NCBI GenBank assembly: GCA_947169115.1
Contig: CAMVOK010000013.1
Location: 1-64,000, forward strand
Reading direction: 5' to 3'
DNA length: 64,000 bases
Origin: an uncultured Prevotellaceae bacterium
GTDB taxonomy: Bacteria; Bacteroidota; Bacteroidia; Bacteroidales; Bacteroidaceae
Shown here: positions 36,568 through 46,397 of the stretch, piece by piece
Position numbering within the stretch: position 1 is the stretch's first letter
Layout of the letters: each line of letters opens with the position of its first letter
The notes under the pieces: generated by a model
What the model was told of the DNA's origin: nothing
The model's database searches: none
Seen by the model: only the letters and a program-made list of their open reading frames with translations
Translations under genes and position numbers: made by a program

Positions 36568-38430
36568 GTGAAACTACTTGAGACCATACAATATCCGGCC
36601 GATTTGAGACGATTGGCCGTGGAACAACTACCGCAGGTGTGCCAGGAACTGCGGGATTACATCATACACGAACTGGCTAACCACCCAGGACATTTGGCTT
36701 CGAGTCTGGGTGTGGTGGAACTGACCGTGGCACTGCATTATGTGTTCGACACCCCACAAGACCGCATCGTATGGGACGTAGGTCATCAAGCCTACGGCCA
36801 CAAGATTCTGACAGGGCGACGAGAGAGGTTCCACACAAACCGACAACTTGGAGGACTGAAGCCCTTCCCCTCCCCCGAAGAGAGCGAATACGACACATGC
36901 ACCTGTGGACATGCCTCAAACAGCATTTCCATTGCACTCGGCATGGCCGTGGCTACACGACAGAGGGGGGAGAACCGCCATGTGGTGGCCGTCATCGGTG
37001 ACGGTAGCATGACGGGCGGACTGGCCTTCGAAGGGCTGAACAATGCAGCCAGCACACCCAACGACATGCTGATTATCCTGAACGACAACGACATGTCGAT
37101 AGACCACAGCGTAGGCGGCATGGGAGAGTATCTGCACAAACTGCACACCAGCAGTACCTACAACCACCTGCGCGACAAGGCAGCCCAGACGCTCTACCAT
37201 TGGCATGTGCTGAACGACGACCGTAAGGGACGCGTGCTGCGTTTCAATAACGCCGTAAAGTCGCTACTCACCCACCAACGCAATATGTTCGAGGGTCTGA
37301 ACATCCGCTATTTCGGCCCCGAAGACGGGCACGACGTGGTAGAACTCGTAAAAACGCTACAGCGCATCAAGAACATGAAAGGCCCGAAGATGCTGCACAT
37401 ACATACCATCAAGGGAAAAGGCTTCAAACCTGCCGAAATGGATGCCACCATCTGGCACGCCCCAGGGAAGTTCGACCCCAACACGGGAGAACGCATAAAG
37501 CCAGCGACCGACCAACCTCTGCCTCCGCGCTTTCAGGACGTTTTCGGCGAGACCATTCTGGAGATGGCCAAAGAGGACAAGCGCATCGTAGGCGTTACTC
37601 CAGCCATGCCCACAGGCTGTAGCCTATGTATCATGCAACGCGAAATGCCCGACCGCACGTTTGACGTGGGTATTGCCGAAGGACACGCCGTGACTTTCTC
37701 GGCAGGAATGGCCAAGGAGGGTATGGTGCCATTCTGCAACATCTATTCTTCTTTCTCACAACGTGCGTACGACAACATCATCCATGATGTCGCCATCAGT
37801 CATTTGCACGTAGTGCTCTGTCTGGACAGAGCCGGACTGGTGGGCGAGGACGGTCCCACCCACCATGGGGCTTTCGACTTGGCCTTCCTGCGTCCCATAC
37901 CAGGACTGACCATTGCCTCGCCCATGGACGAAAAAGAACTACGCCGACTGATGTACACCGCAGCACAAGCCCAGCAAGGGCCGTTCGTCATACGTTACCC
38001 ACGAGGACGTGGCGTACTCACGGACTGGCGCTGTCCCTTGGAAACCGTACCTATCGGCCACGGAAGGAAACTGAAAGACGGGGACGGCAATACGGCCATA
38101 CTAACCATTGGTCCGGTTGGCAACATGGCGGCCGAAGCCATTCAGGAATCGGGACTTGACGTGGCACACTATGACATGCGTTTCCTGAAGCCTCTGGACG
38201 AGGAAATCCTGAACGAAGTTGGTAGGAAATTTAGCAGAATCATCACCATCGAGGATGGCTCTATCGAGGGCGGACTGGGTTCGGCCGTACTGGAATGGAT
38301 GGCCGACCACGGCTACAAACCCGAAGTCATACGGTTGGGACTGCCCGACAAGTTTGTGGAACATGGAACTCCCCAAGAGCTATACAAGATAGTGGGAATG
38401 GATAAAGACAGTATAATGAGTCTATTATGA
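36568..38430 (+). CDS. dxs: 1-Deoxy-D-xylulose-5-phosphate synthase
   Basis: Dxs condenses pyruvate and glyceraldehyde-3-phosphate to DXP, the first step of the MEP isoprenoid pathway and a precursor for thiamine and pyridoxal synthesis. The 620 residues show [22 protein letters not shown], the ThDP motif [18 protein letters not shown], and the transketolase-like [15 protein letters not shown]. Length is normal. The start codon is GTG at 36568, which fits the family N terminus ([12 protein letters not shown]). The -7 box ends 4 nt before it, implying a leaderless or nearly leaderless mRNA. It overlaps trkA by 4 bp (ATGA). Confidence 0.95.
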   Translation: MKLLETIQYPADLRRLAVEQLPQVCQELRDYIIHELANHPGHLASSLGVVELTVALHYVFDTPQDRIVWDVGHQAYGHKILTGRRERFHTNRQLGGLKPFPSPEESEYDTCTCGHASNSISIALGMAVATRQRGENRHVVAVIGDGSMTGGLAFEGLNNAASTPNDMLIILNDNDMSIDHSVGGMGEYLHKLHTSSTYNHLRDKAAQTLYHWHVLNDDRKGRVLRFNNAVKSLLTHQRNMFEGLNIRYFGPEDGHDVVELVKTLQRIKNMKGPKMLHIHTIKGKGFKPAEMDATIWHAPGKFDPNTGERIKPATDQPLPPRFQDVFGETILEMAKEDKRIVGVTPAMPTGCSLCIMQREMPDRTFDVGIAEGHAVTFSAGMAKEGMVPFCNIYSSFSQRAYDNIIHDVAISHLHVVLCLDRAGLVGEDGPTHHGAFDLAFLRPIPGLTIASPMDEKELRRLMYTAAQAQQGPFVIRYPRGRGVLTDWRCPLETVPIGHGRKLKDGDGNTAILTIGPVGNMAAEAIQESGLDVAHYDMRFLKPLDEEILNEVGRKFSRIITIEDGSIEGGLGSAVLEWMADHGYKPEVIRLGLPDKFVEHGTPQELYKIVGMDKDSIMSLL

Positions 38431-39821
38431 AAATCATCATCGCAGGCGCAGGAGCCGTAGGTTCTCATCTGGCTCGTTTGTTATCGAAAGACGACCACAA
38501 CATTGTGGTCATCGATGCAAGTCCAGAGAAGACGGATGGCTTGACCGACTCCGGAAACTATGACCTCATGACCATTAATGCCTCGCCCAGCAGCATTACA
38601 AGCATGAAAGAGGCTGGCGTGCAACATGCTAACCTGTTTATTGCGGTTACACCAGACGAATCACGCAACATCACGTGCTGCATGTTGGCACACACACTGG
38701 GTGCCAAGAAGACGGTGGCACGAGTGGACAATGCCGAATACGTTCGTCCACAATACCTTGACATTTTCCATAGCATGGGCATCGACTCTCTCATATATCC
38801 TGAGGTTCTGGCTGCCCATGAAATTCTGGAAGGGCTTCGGCATTCATGGGTACGCCAGTACTGGGACATTCACGATGGTGCCCTAATCATGATGGGCATA
38901 AAACTGAGAGAGAGTGCCCACATACTGGATGTTCCCCTAAAAGAACTCTGCCCACCCGATGCACCTTACCACATCGTAACGATCAAACGCGAAAACCAGA
39001 CCATCATCCCTGGTGGTAACGACATGCTGAAGTTGGGTGACATTGCCTACTTCATCACCACAAGGAAACACACAAACCTCATACGCGAACTGGTAGGGAA
39101 ACAGGATTATCCCGACGTAAGGAAGGTCATGGTCATGGGTGGCGGGCGTATCTCCGTAAACATGGCTCACCATAAACCTGATTGGATTTCGATGAAAATC
39201 GTGGAACAGAATGAGGATCGATGCCGACAACTAAACGAGCTGTTGGAGGACGACGAGATTGTGGTTGTACATGGTGACGGACGCGACTCAAGTACGCTGA
39301 TTGACGAAGGCATACGAAAATGTCAGGCTTTTGCCGCACTTACACCAGAGACAGAGACCAACATCTTAGCCTGTCTGGCTGCTAAACGCTTAGGGGTGAG
39401 AAAGACCGTGGCCTTGGTGGAGAACATGGACTACATAGACATGGCCGAAAAACTCGACATAGGAACGATTATCAACAAAAAGGTAATCGCGGCCACACAC
39501 ATCTACCAGATGATGCTTGATGCCGATGTCACCACCATGAAGAGCCTAACCATTGCCAATGCCGATGTGGCAGAGTTCGTGGCTCAGGAAGGTTCTCCCA
39601 TCACGGAGCATCCTATCCGCGACCTGCGTCTGCCCAAGGGAGTTGCACTGGGTGGACTCATCCGCGACAAACTGGGTATGCCCATTAACGGTAGCACTCA
39701 CATTCAGGCTGGAGACAGCGTGGTGGTGTTCGCCGTTGACGGACTTATCAAAAAAATGGACAAATCCTTCCGCAAGCCTGAGGGAGGATTTGTCGCACGA
39801 ATTATCGATAAAATAAACTAA
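38427..39821 (+). CDS. trkA: Trk potassium transport regulatory protein TrkA
   Basis: TrkA is the cytoplasmic NAD-binding subunit that gates the TrkH K+ channel. The 464 residues form two RCK modules: the first Rossmann domain begins [17 protein letters not shown] and the second near [14 protein letters not shown], each followed by an RCK_C domain. It is translationally coupled to dxs by a 4-bp ATGA overlap. In Bacteroides relatives, as I recall, dxs-trkA is followed by trkH. Here the next gene is a GH97 on the opposite strand, 2 bp away, and no trkH is present in the window. Confidence 0.93.
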   Translation: MKIIIAGAGAVGSHLARLLSKDDHNIVVIDASPEKTDGLTDSGNYDLMTINASPSSITSMKEAGVQHANLFIAVTPDESRNITCCMLAHTLGAKKTVARVDNAEYVRPQYLDIFHSMGIDSLIYPEVLAAHEILEGLRHSWVRQYWDIHDGALIMMGIKLRESAHILDVPLKELCPPDAPYHIVTIKRENQTIIPGGNDMLKLGDIAYFITTRKHTNLIRELVGKQDYPDVRKVMVMGGGRISVNMAHHKPDWISMKIVEQNEDRCRQLNELLEDDEIVVVHGDGRDSSTLIDEGIRKCQAFAALTPETETNILACLAAKRLGVRKTVALVENMDYIDMAEKLDIGTIINKKVIAATHIYQMMLDADVTTMKSLTIANADVAEFVAQEGSPITEHPIRDLRLPKGVALGGLIRDKLGMPINGSTHIQAGDSVVVFAVDGLIKKMDKSFRKPEGGFVARIIDKIN

Positions 39822-39823
39822 GC

Positions 39824-41779
39824 CTACTCTATTACGGCTGCAAAGCCACCATTCTTCACCATCTGAACCTCGATGGTGGAATGGCGTGTTACATTCTGTT
39901 CCAACTTATTATAGTGCATGGCCTGATAATCTGCGTTCACTCCATCCTTGAAAGCTGTCATACGATGCTGTCCTTCACTAAGGAAGTCAAGCTTGACTTG
40001 GAAGGTACGCCCTGATTCCCCATTGCAGATACCACCAATAAACCACTTCTGACCTTTACGCTTGGCTACAATGACATACTTGCCGGCATCGGCCTCCAAT
40101 GCACGGGTTTCATCCCATGTGGTGGGTACGGAAGCTATGAAGCGGGTGCAATCCTCATTCTGGTAGTAACGAGTGGGATTGTCGGCCAACATCTGGATGC
40201 CACTCTCAAGCACAACGTAAAGTGCCATCTGGAAAGCACGTGTACCCATGGCTCCCGAATTGGGACGTGTAGCCTGATAGCGTTCGGGCTGCATGTTATT
40301 CATGCCACCGGGGGTGAAGTCGGCTGCCCCAACGGCATTACGGATGAAGGGAATGAAGGTAGTATTCTCGGGACGACAGTTGCCCATCTGCTCCAATCCG
40401 CGCACACCTTCGTAGGAGATAAGATTGGGGTATTCGTATTCCAATCCTGCCGGAGAGAAAGCTCCATGCCAGTCAACAATAATCTTGTACTTGGCAGCCT
40501 CAGCAGTAACACGCTTGTAGAAGTTGACCATCCACTGGTCAGCATGATCCATGAAGTCTATCTTCACAGCAGGGATGCCCCATTCGGCGTATGTCTTGAA
40601 GAGGGTATCAAAGTTTTGGTAAGCAGTCAGCCAAGGCAACCATAAGATGATTTTCACACCCTTCTGGTTGCAGTACTTTATGAGTTCAGGCAACCGTAAC
40701 TGGTCGTTGCCGTGGAAGGGGTCGCGCGTTGACTTCGCCCAACCCTCGTCGAGCAGGATATACTCTATACCATACTTAGCAGCAAAATCGGCAAAATAGC
40801 AATAGGTATCATAGTTACAGCCAGCCTTGAAGTTAACATCAGGACCATACGGGGTTGCACCGTTCCACCATTCCCAAGAGACCTGACCAGGCTGAATCCA
40901 GCTGACATCCGCCAACGAATTGCGACGAGCCAACTGAACAGGTACGGTCTGTTCGAGAATGCCCTTGGAATCGGTCACTATGACATAACGCCACGGAAAA
41001 GCGCGGGTTCCCTGAGTCTTAGCAATGTAGTCGCCCTCCTTGGTTATCTTCTCACTGCGGTCTCCCCAAGGTTCCCACTCAATGGGCGACTTTGGGAATG
41101 TGGAAGTGATGACTGCTTCGGAAGTACCCGAAGGCACAACGGTTTTGAGGAACATACGGGGGTAGTCGTCCACATCACTCTCGCCAATGAGCAATTGTGT
41201 GTCGTCGGTACCAGAAAGAAGAGCTGGCACCGTAGCCAGTTTGTCATCCTTATGCCAATCGGCAATCGACTTGTGCTGGTAGGCTTCCTCGTATGACGTA
41301 TTAAACGAACCACAAGTCTGATAGTGGGCGATGAACCCATCGACAGGCACAAGGGTGAATTGTTCGTCCTTCACCTCTACCTCACCCTTGATGTTTGTTA
41401 CAAAGCGATGAGCCACGGCATTGTCCATGACGCGCATGATGACCTGATAGAAACCAAAGTTGATGGTTGCTTCGGTATAATCGTCCTGAATAGTCGAGAA
41501 CTTTAGGGGAACTACAGGCTGGATGGTCTGACTCACCTTACGCTGCTTGACACTTTTAACAGCGGCGGTTCCACCCAGTACCTGGCCACCTATGGTCAGG
41601 GATATGCCACTCTCCGTGTATATGAGCTTACCACCCTTACATACCGTCCAACCGAACTTGCCTTTCTCGGTATTTAACTCCACAGTAAGTTGACCATGGG
41701 GAGATGTAATAACAGTGGTCTTAGCCTGCAATGATGCAATAAATAAAAAATTACAGATAATAAAAAACAAGCGTTTCAT
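39824..41779 (-). CDS. GH97 alpha-glycosidase, retaining (alpha-galactosidase-type) subgroup
   Basis: I start the protein at MKRLFFIICNFLFIASLQA (signal peptide, 41779), giving about 651 aa. GH97 enzymes of Bacteroidetes cleave terminal alpha-glucosides or alpha-galactosides. The fold is an N-terminal beta-super-sandwich (about 25-270), a TIM barrel and a C-terminal beta domain. The segment VKIDFMDHADQ places an Asp (D408) where retaining GH97 members have their nucleophile (D415 in B. thetaiotaomicron GH97b). SusB-type inverting enzymes have Gly there. A candidate acid/base is E457 in SYEGVRGLEQMG. This predicts a retaining, possibly alpha-galactosidase, activity. It is the last gene of a run of exported glycan enzymes. 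Confidence 0.9.
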   Translation of the reverse strand: MKRLFFIICNFLFIASLQAKTTVITSPHGQLTVELNTEKGKFGWTVCKGGKLIYTESGISLTIGGQVLGGTAAVKSVKQRKVSQTIQPVVPLKFSTIQDDYTEATINFGFYQVIMRVMDNAVAHRFVTNIKGEVEVKDEQFTLVPVDGFIAHYQTCGSFNTSYEEAYQHKSIADWHKDDKLATVPALLSGTDDTQLLIGESDVDDYPRMFLKTVVPSGTSEAVITSTFPKSPIEWEPWGDRSEKITKEGDYIAKTQGTRAFPWRYVIVTDSKGILEQTVPVQLARRNSLADVSWIQPGQVSWEWWNGATPYGPDVNFKAGCNYDTYCYFADFAAKYGIEYILLDEGWAKSTRDPFHGNDQLRLPELIKYCNQKGVKIILWLPWLTAYQNFDTLFKTYAEWGIPAVKIDFMDHADQWMVNFYKRVTAEAAKYKIIVDWHGAFSPAGLEYEYPNLISYEGVRGLEQMGNCRPENTTFIPFIRNAVGAADFTPGGMNNMQPERYQATRPNSGAMGTRAFQMALYVVLESGIQMLADNPTRYYQNEDCTRFIASVPTTWDETRALEADAGKYVIVAKRKGQKWFIGGICNGESGRTFQVKLDFLSEGQHRMTAFKDGVNADYQAMHYNKLEQNVTRHSTIEVQMVKNGGFAAVIE

Positions 41780-41789
41780 AAAATCATTT

Positions 41790-41862
41790 ACCATTTAAAC
41801 ATTTACTATTTACCATTTAAACATTTATTCCCCTCGCCCTTCGGAGAGGGGCTAGGAGTGAG
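41790..41862. repeat. Intergenic 'catttaccatttaaac' words followed by a G/C-rich palindrome
   Basis: Two families sit side by side between the SGNH and GH97 genes: 'atttaccatttaaacattta' words (41790-41826) and 'cccctcgcccttcggagaggggctagg' (41830-41857). It is a compact example of the intergenic forms of the repeats found inside genes elsewhere in the window. Confidence 0.82.
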
Positions 41863-41865
41863 GTT

Positions 41866-42549
41866 TTACTTCACCACTTTCTTGATGGCCTTTTGTACCA
41901 GGGGCTCCATGATTTCATAGCCCGCCACGTTAGGATGACAACCTTCGTCGGAAATGCCGTCACGCATGGAACCATCCTCTTTGGCCATGGGCGTCCAATA
42001 GTCCACGTACTGGAATTTGTTCTTCTTGGCGTATTCCTTGATGCGAGCATTCAGACTCTTAATCTTCTCCACAACATCGGTGATTTCCTTGCGCCAGGTG
42101 TAATGGTCGCAGGGTGTGATGGAGGTTAGAATGACCTTGATTCCATGAGCCTTAGCCATTTGTGCCATGGTAACAATGTTCTGGAACGTGCGCTCCTCCA
42201 CATAGACATGGTTGTTCTGAGCAATGTCGTTCGTGCCACCATTAATAACCACAGCCTTAGGGTGCAGACTGATAACATCTTCATAAAAGCGCAGTACCAT
42301 CTGGTAAGTGGTTTGCCCACTGATGCCACGACCCACATAACCGTTCTCTGTGAAGAACTGACCATGACGACTTACCCAGTTCTGCGTGATGCTGTTGCCC
42401 ATGAACACGACCTTACGCTTCTCCTGTGGCCAGGTCTTTACTTCCTGATTACTTTCCTCGTAACGCTTGAAGTTTGCCCAGTCTTCGTTAGCAGCCTGAG
42501 CGTTGAATGCAAATGCCAGCATGGCGATAATAAATAAAATTCTTTTCAC
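41866..42549 (-). CDS. Exported SGNH/GDSL hydrolase (acetylesterase-like)
   Basis: The 227-aa protein has a signal peptide (ending NAQAAN) and the SGNH blocks: MGNSITQ (nucleophile S53), GRGISGQT, NGGTNDIAQN and a C-terminal HPN block. The last reads SDEGCHPN, so the usual Asp of the DxxH dyad is aligned with Glu unless the preceding Asp takes its place. Family members remove acetyl groups from sugars. It lies among GH20 and GH97 genes, consistent with deacetylation of a glycan before or during cleavage. Confidence 0.85.
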   Translation of the reverse strand: MKRILFIIAMLAFAFNAQAANEDWANFKRYEESNQEVKTWPQEKRKVVFMGNSITQNWVSRHGQFFTENGYVGRGISGQTTYQMVLRFYEDVISLHPKAVVINGGTNDIAQNNHVYVEERTFQNIVTMAQMAKAHGIKVILTSITPCDHYTWRKEITDVVEKIKSLNARIKEYAKKNKFQYVDYWTPMAKEDGSMRDGISDEGCHPNVAGYEIMEPLVQKAIKKVVK

Positions 42550-42564
42550 AGCGATTTATATTTT

Positions 42565-42645
42565 TCAATTATACATTATCAATTGTACATTATCAATTGT
42601 ACATTATCAATTGTACATTATACATTATCAATTATACATTATTAT
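42565..42645. repeat. Tandem 'tacattatcaattg' 14-bp repeat
   Basis: Five to six copies of a 14-bp AT-rich unit (tacattatcaattg / tacattatcaatta), itself partly palindromic, fill the gap between the SGNH and GH20 genes. No promoter is obvious, so read-through from GH20 is likely. Confidence 0.85.
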
Positions 42646-42647
42646 TG

Positions 42648-44306
42648 TTATTCCACCTGATGACAATACTTTAAACCTAGGCTGTCATAGAGACGTTCCA
42701 TACGAGGCAGACGAACCTTGAAGTCGTCGAAATCCTTCTGTCCGGGGCTACACCACTGCACCTCGCACATGGCCGCCAGTCGTGGCAACAGCTGATAGAA
42801 AGCATGTTCGGGATAGGCCACATGTTCCGTCCATAGGTTAGCTTGCACACCCATAATACACTGTTGTTCCTCTGCCGTAAGACTGTCGGGAACAACGGGT
42901 TCAAAAGAATACACCTTGCTACACGACACGATGTAGCCGCCTGTGGTACGGGGCTGCTTGGCCACGTCCTTCAGCTGGGGATGGTCGATGTAAGCATAGA
43001 CGTTGGGCGACATGATGACGCGGTGACCTTGACGGGCAGCAGCGATTCCTCCCTTCGTGCCACGCCACGACATGACAATAGATCCGTCCGTAAGTCCTCC
43101 AGCCAAAATCTCATCCCAACCAATGAGGTCACGACCACGCTCATTCAAGAAACGCTCTATCTCGTGATTCACCCATGTCTGAAGCTGGTCTTCCTTGTTA
43201 TGCTTTCCCTCGTCCGTTATACCGAGTTCCTTAATCTTGGCCTGGCACTTCGGGCACTTTCGCCAGCGATCTTTGGGACATTCGTCACCGCCAATGTGGA
43301 TGTACTTCGAAGGGAAGACATCACATAACTCGCCCAACACGGTCTTTAGGAAGTCCATTGTCTCGGGATTACCCGCACAGAGCACCTCCTTGCTCACCCC
43401 CCAATACGTGCGGACAGGATAGGGACCGCCCGTACATCCTAAGTTGGGGAATACGTGCAAAGCTCCCTGCATGTGACCCGGAAGGTCTATCTCGGGAATG
43501 ACATTGATATAGCGTTCCTGAGCGTAACGGACAATTTCGCGACAATCTTCCTGCGTATAATACCCTCCATAGCGGACTCCATCGTAAATGCCCGAATTGG
43601 GACCAATGACGGTTTGTTCCCTGACACTGCCCTCCATGGCCAGACGAGGCAGAGATTTTACCTCGAAACGCCAACCTTGGTCTTCAGTCAGATGCCAGTG
43701 AAACTGGTTGCAGCCATGCAAAGCCATGGCATCGAGAAACTGCTTGATAAACTCAACCGTGAAGAAATGTCGTCCACAATCGAGCAACACACCCCGATAA
43801 GGGAAACGAGGCTCGTCCTGAATATGAACATAAGGGAACTGAACCTCCTGCGCATTTACATGCTCCTTGCTCCCCGCCCCTTGCTCCTTTACAATCGGCA
43901 ATGCCTTACGCAAGGTCTGTGCAGCCCGAAACAAACCTATGGGCGTGGTGGCTTTCAGCAAGATACCTTTCTTGTCCACAATTATTTCGTAGGCTTCTTC
44001 CCCACCCTGTCCGTCCAATGAAAAACGGACAGCCGCCTTCTTGCGATTGGGAGTAAGTGTAAGATGTAAACCCGTGGTTTCCTCCGCCCATTGATGGGTA
44101 AACTGTGCTATCCGCTCCACCTCTGCATTCCCTGCATCATACGCAATGGTCATGTCCGCTTGCAGAACAAAAACATGTGCCGTATCCACCTCTATGCTTT
44201 TCGGCAATGGCACGATGCGGTAATCGGCCTTTTTGATTGTGGCTTCTATAATTTGAAAGGGTTCTACTGCGAACAACAATGTCAAGATAAGAAGAATGCT
44301 TTTCAT
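42648..44306 (-). CDS. GH20 beta-N-acetylhexosaminidase
   Basis: The 552-aa exported enzyme has an N-terminal GH20b domain (about 25-165) and a catalytic barrel. The barrel includes FPYRGVLLDCGRHFF, FHWHLTEDQGWR and the substrate-assisted catalytic pair D341-E342 in HIGGDECPK. It removes terminal GlcNAc or GalNAc residues from glycoproteins, mucin or chitooligosaccharides in the periplasm or at the surface. Between the two domains the peptide word KEQGAGSKEH is encoded by 'tgctccttgctccccgcccc' DNA (43858-43890). The same words occur in the DUF4435 gene nearby. Length is otherwise normal. Confidence 0.93.
   Translation of the reverse strand: MKSILLILTLLFAVEPFQIIEATIKKADYRIVPLPKSIEVDTAHVFVLQADMTIAYDAGNAEVERIAQFTHQWAEETTGLHLTLTPNRKKAAVRFSLDGQGGEEAYEIIVDKKGILLKATTPIGLFRAAQTLRKALPIVKEQGAGSKEHVNAQEVQFPYVHIQDEPRFPYRGVLLDCGRHFFTVEFIKQFLDAMALHGCNQFHWHLTEDQGWRFEVKSLPRLAMEGSVREQTVIGPNSGIYDGVRYGGYYTQEDCREIVRYAQERYINVIPEIDLPGHMQGALHVFPNLGCTGGPYPVRTYWGVSKEVLCAGNPETMDFLKTVLGELCDVFPSKYIHIGGDECPKDRWRKCPKCQAKIKELGITDEGKHNKEDQLQTWVNHEIERFLNERGRDLIGWDEILAGGLTDGSIVMSWRGTKGGIAAARQGHRVIMSPNVYAYIDHPQLKDVAKQPRTTGGYIVSCSKVYSFEPVVPDSLTAEEQQCIMGVQANLWTEHVAYPEHAFYQLLPRLAAMCEVQWCSPGQKDFDDFKVRLPRMERLYDSLGLKYCHQVE
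43858..43890 (-). repeat. 'ccttgctccttgc' word repeat inside the GH20 gene
   Basis: Near-copies of 'ttgctcc' and 'ccttgc' in frame between the GH20b and catalytic domains, giving KEQGAGSKE. Same family as the larger tract in the DUF4435 gene (45985-46130). Confidence 0.78.
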
Positions 44307-44343
44307 AGTATATTATGAATTATGCATTGTGCATTATGCATCA

Positions 44344-45222
44344 TCAAAACCTTATTCTCGCGAACACAGGATAATGATCAGAAAGAACGCGGCGTACCAT
44401 AGCACCGTCCTCCTCCTGCCAACGACTATCGGTACGCACGGCGTAAGCCTCAACTGTAGTAGCTGGAGTTACGAAGATGTGGTCGATGCGCTCCGTAGTG
44501 AACTTATTGGGCTTGAAACCATTGAACGTTCCCGTCTCGGCAAAGCGAAGCGAGGCACAGGCGTAACAATCCTTCAGTACGCCCGACTCCGTGAACAGGG
44601 TATAAAGTTCGTTGGTCTGTGACACATTGAAGTCACCTGTCAATACGGCCAACTTCTTGCCACCATCCGTCATCTCCGTAATACGCTGCATCACCAATTT
44701 TGCCGACTCGCTACGTGCCGTCACGCCCACATGGTCCAAATGTAGGTTCAGGAAATAGAAGTCACTTCCTGTATTACGGTCACGGAAATGTCCCCACGTA
44801 CAGATACGTACACAGGCAGCATCCCATCCCAAAGCCGGACGGTCGGGTGTCTCATTGAGCCAGAAATGTCCCTCCTCAAGGAGTTCCACACGTTCGGGAT
44901 TGTAAAAGATGGCAGCATACTCTCCCTTCTTCTTCCCATCGTCGCGCCCCACACCTATCCATTTATACTTACCACGAAGTCCGTTCTCCATATCCAAAAG
45001 CTGACGATGCAACACCTCCTGAGCCCCGAAGATGTCGGGACATTCCCATAGAATCTGATGGCAGATCGACGGGCAACGGACCACCCAGCCATTGCCCTTG
45101 ATGCTGTCTTCCTTGTTCTTATAACGGATATTATAACTGCCTACGGTCAATGACTGAGCAAAGCACAGCCACGAAAAGAGCAAGAAGAAAATCAATAATG
45201 TAATGCGTCTCATATTCTTCAT
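44344..45222 (-). CDS. Exported endonuclease/exonuclease/phosphatase (EEP) family protein
   Basis: The 292-aa protein has an N-terminal hydrophobic segment (RRITLLIFFLLFSWLCFA) that reads as a signal peptide, then the EEP fold: SLTVGSYNIRY, GAQEVLHRQL, NLHLDHVG, LTGDFNVSQTNELY and a C-terminal DHIFVTP..SDHYPVFARI. All metal and catalytic positions (N, E, D, N, D, H) are present. It could act on nucleic acids, inositol phosphates or other phosphodiesters; export argues against a DNA-repair role. The start overlaps the DUF4435 stop by 4 bp, so it belongs to the AAA-DUF4435 transcript. Confidence 0.82.
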   Translation of the reverse strand: MKNMRRITLLIFFLLFSWLCFAQSLTVGSYNIRYKNKEDSIKGNGWVVRCPSICHQILWECPDIFGAQEVLHRQLLDMENGLRGKYKWIGVGRDDGKKKGEYAAIFYNPERVELLEEGHFWLNETPDRPALGWDAACVRICTWGHFRDRNTGSDFYFLNLHLDHVGVTARSESAKLVMQRITEMTDGGKKLAVLTGDFNVSQTNELYTLFTESGVLKDCYACASLRFAETGTFNGFKPNKFTTERIDHIFVTPATTVEAYAVRTDSRWQEEDGAMVRRVLSDHYPVFARIRF

Positions 45223-46352
45223 ATTCTTTCTTTCTCAGTCTTCAAGGTCTCCACGAACGTCTGTATATCATTTCTTAGTCGCTGGAATACTTCAGCCTTG
45301 CGGAACATTGTACTTTTCCGAAGCATCTGGTCGATGGCACCCAAGCGACGCTGGTAGCAGGAAAGCTCGTTCTGTCGCTGTTGACTATGTACGGCATTAC
45401 GACGGATTTCGGCCTCACGTTCCTTACGCAGTTGCACACAAATAGGGGTAAGCAAGGGAATAATAACCCCATCCATGAGTGTGTGTCCCTGCATGTATAG
45501 ATAGGTAGTCTCGGGGGTCAATCCCAAAGACAACAACTGGTCACGCAGAGGTTTATAGGTTTTCTTGCCTTCAGGGTAGTGTTGCTGCATCCAGTTTATT
45601 TTGCGATTCACCGTATGCCGCAACTGTTCCAATGTACGTTCGGGATGGTAGGGATTCACATCACGGATACTCACAAGAACGCCAAAGTCCATCAACGTAA
45701 AACGATTATAACAATCGTACCGATAAACCCATACATTCCATACGAACAAAGGCCAAATGATGCGACTATACTCCTCCATAAAGGCTTCCAAGTCCACAAC
45801 TTCGCGGTCGTTCAACGTGGACATGACACACACCTCATGTAGGCCACGGGCATAGCACTGGTAGTTCTCGATGGCATAGACGTAGGTATGAAATACGTAT
45901 GGATTCTCAATAATCTCCTTAGATACGGGGGTCGCTCCTTGCATTAGGTAGTCGTAGTCGGAATCGACACAGGCAATGAGGGAAGAACCAAAAGGGGAGC
46001 AAGGCGCAAGGGGCAAGGAGTAAGAGGATTGTTTGGCAGTTTGCGACTCATCCATGCTATTACATTCCGATTGGCCCTTGCACCCTGCTCCTTGCTCCTT
46101 GCACCTTGCTGCTTGCCCCTTCTCTAAATTTTTCAGCACATTCCTTTTTCCCTTCCCCAAATTGGTACGCGAGGGCAGCATAACCTCAAAAGTGAGTGTG
46201 TCCGATTCAAACTCATCAAGCACCGAACGCCAAAAGAGAACATCGTCATAGCTCTCCACGTATGCCACCACCCGACGACGTTCCCTGTTCGGTCGGAGTC
46301 GGTTGGCCGCCTCGATGTAGCGTGAATTGATATTATCGGTCAAGCGCTTCAT
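45219..46352 (-). CDS. DUF4435 (TOPRIM-like) protein with an in-frame repeat insertion
   Basis: The 377-aa cytoplasmic protein has the DUF4435 layout: a TOPRIM-type glutamate in YVESYDDVLFW (E33) and an acidic DxD in ACVDSDYDY (D130, D132, D134), followed by an all-helical C-terminal half. TOPRIM DUF4435 proteins pair with ABC-type AAA ATPases, for example AriB with AriA in the PARIS anti-phage system. Here the AAA gene lies 17 bp upstream. Between the two TOPRIM motifs, residues about 79-121 (CKEQGAGCKGQSE, SSYSLPLAPCS) are encoded by inverted 'gcaaggggcaaggag' words and are absent from normal family members. The motifs themselves are intact. A housekeeping nucleoid or repair role is an alternative to defence. 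Confidence 0.75.
   Translation of the reverse strand: MKRLTDNINSRYIEAANRLRPNRERRRVVAYVESYDDVLFWRSVLDEFESDTLTFEVMLPSRTNLGKGKRNVLKNLEKGQAARCKEQGAGCKGQSECNSMDESQTAKQSSYSLPLAPCSPFGSSLIACVDSDYDYLMQGATPVSKEIIENPYVFHTYVYAIENYQCYARGLHEVCVMSTLNDREVVDLEAFMEEYSRIIWPLFVWNVWVYRYDCYNRFTLMDFGVLVSIRDVNPYHPERTLEQLRHTVNRKINWMQQHYPEGKKTYKPLRDQLLSLGLTPETTYLYMQGHTLMDGVIIPLLTPICVQLRKEREAEIRRNAVHSQQRQNELSCYQRRLGAIDQMLRKSTMFRKAEVFQRLRNDIQTFVETLKTEKERI
45985..46130. repeat. Inverted 'gcaaggggcaaggagcaagg' words inside the DUF4435 gene
   Basis: Plus-strand 'gagcaaggcgcaaggggcaa' (about 45999-46030) faces its complement-like set 'cttgcaccctgctccttgct' (about 46075-46122). Both arms are in frame and lie between the TOPRIM E and DxD motifs. 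Confidence 0.85.
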
Positions 46353-46360
46353 TGAATACT

Positions 46361-46397
46361 ATCGTCCCTTTAACTCCTCTTTAACTCCTCTTCGTCC
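46361..46397 (-). repeat. 'gaggagttaaagggacgat' words forming the 3' end of the AAA gene
   Basis: Two consecutive 'gaggagttaaag' words encode the last residues (EELKRS) and provide the TAA stop of the AAA ATPase. The same words occur in the non-coding island at 6660-6790. Confidence 0.75.

Noticed and set aside
41790..41862. Insertion-sequence remnant
   Set aside because: No transposase fragment, terminal repeats or target duplication; the DNA belongs to the two short repeat families seen elsewhere.
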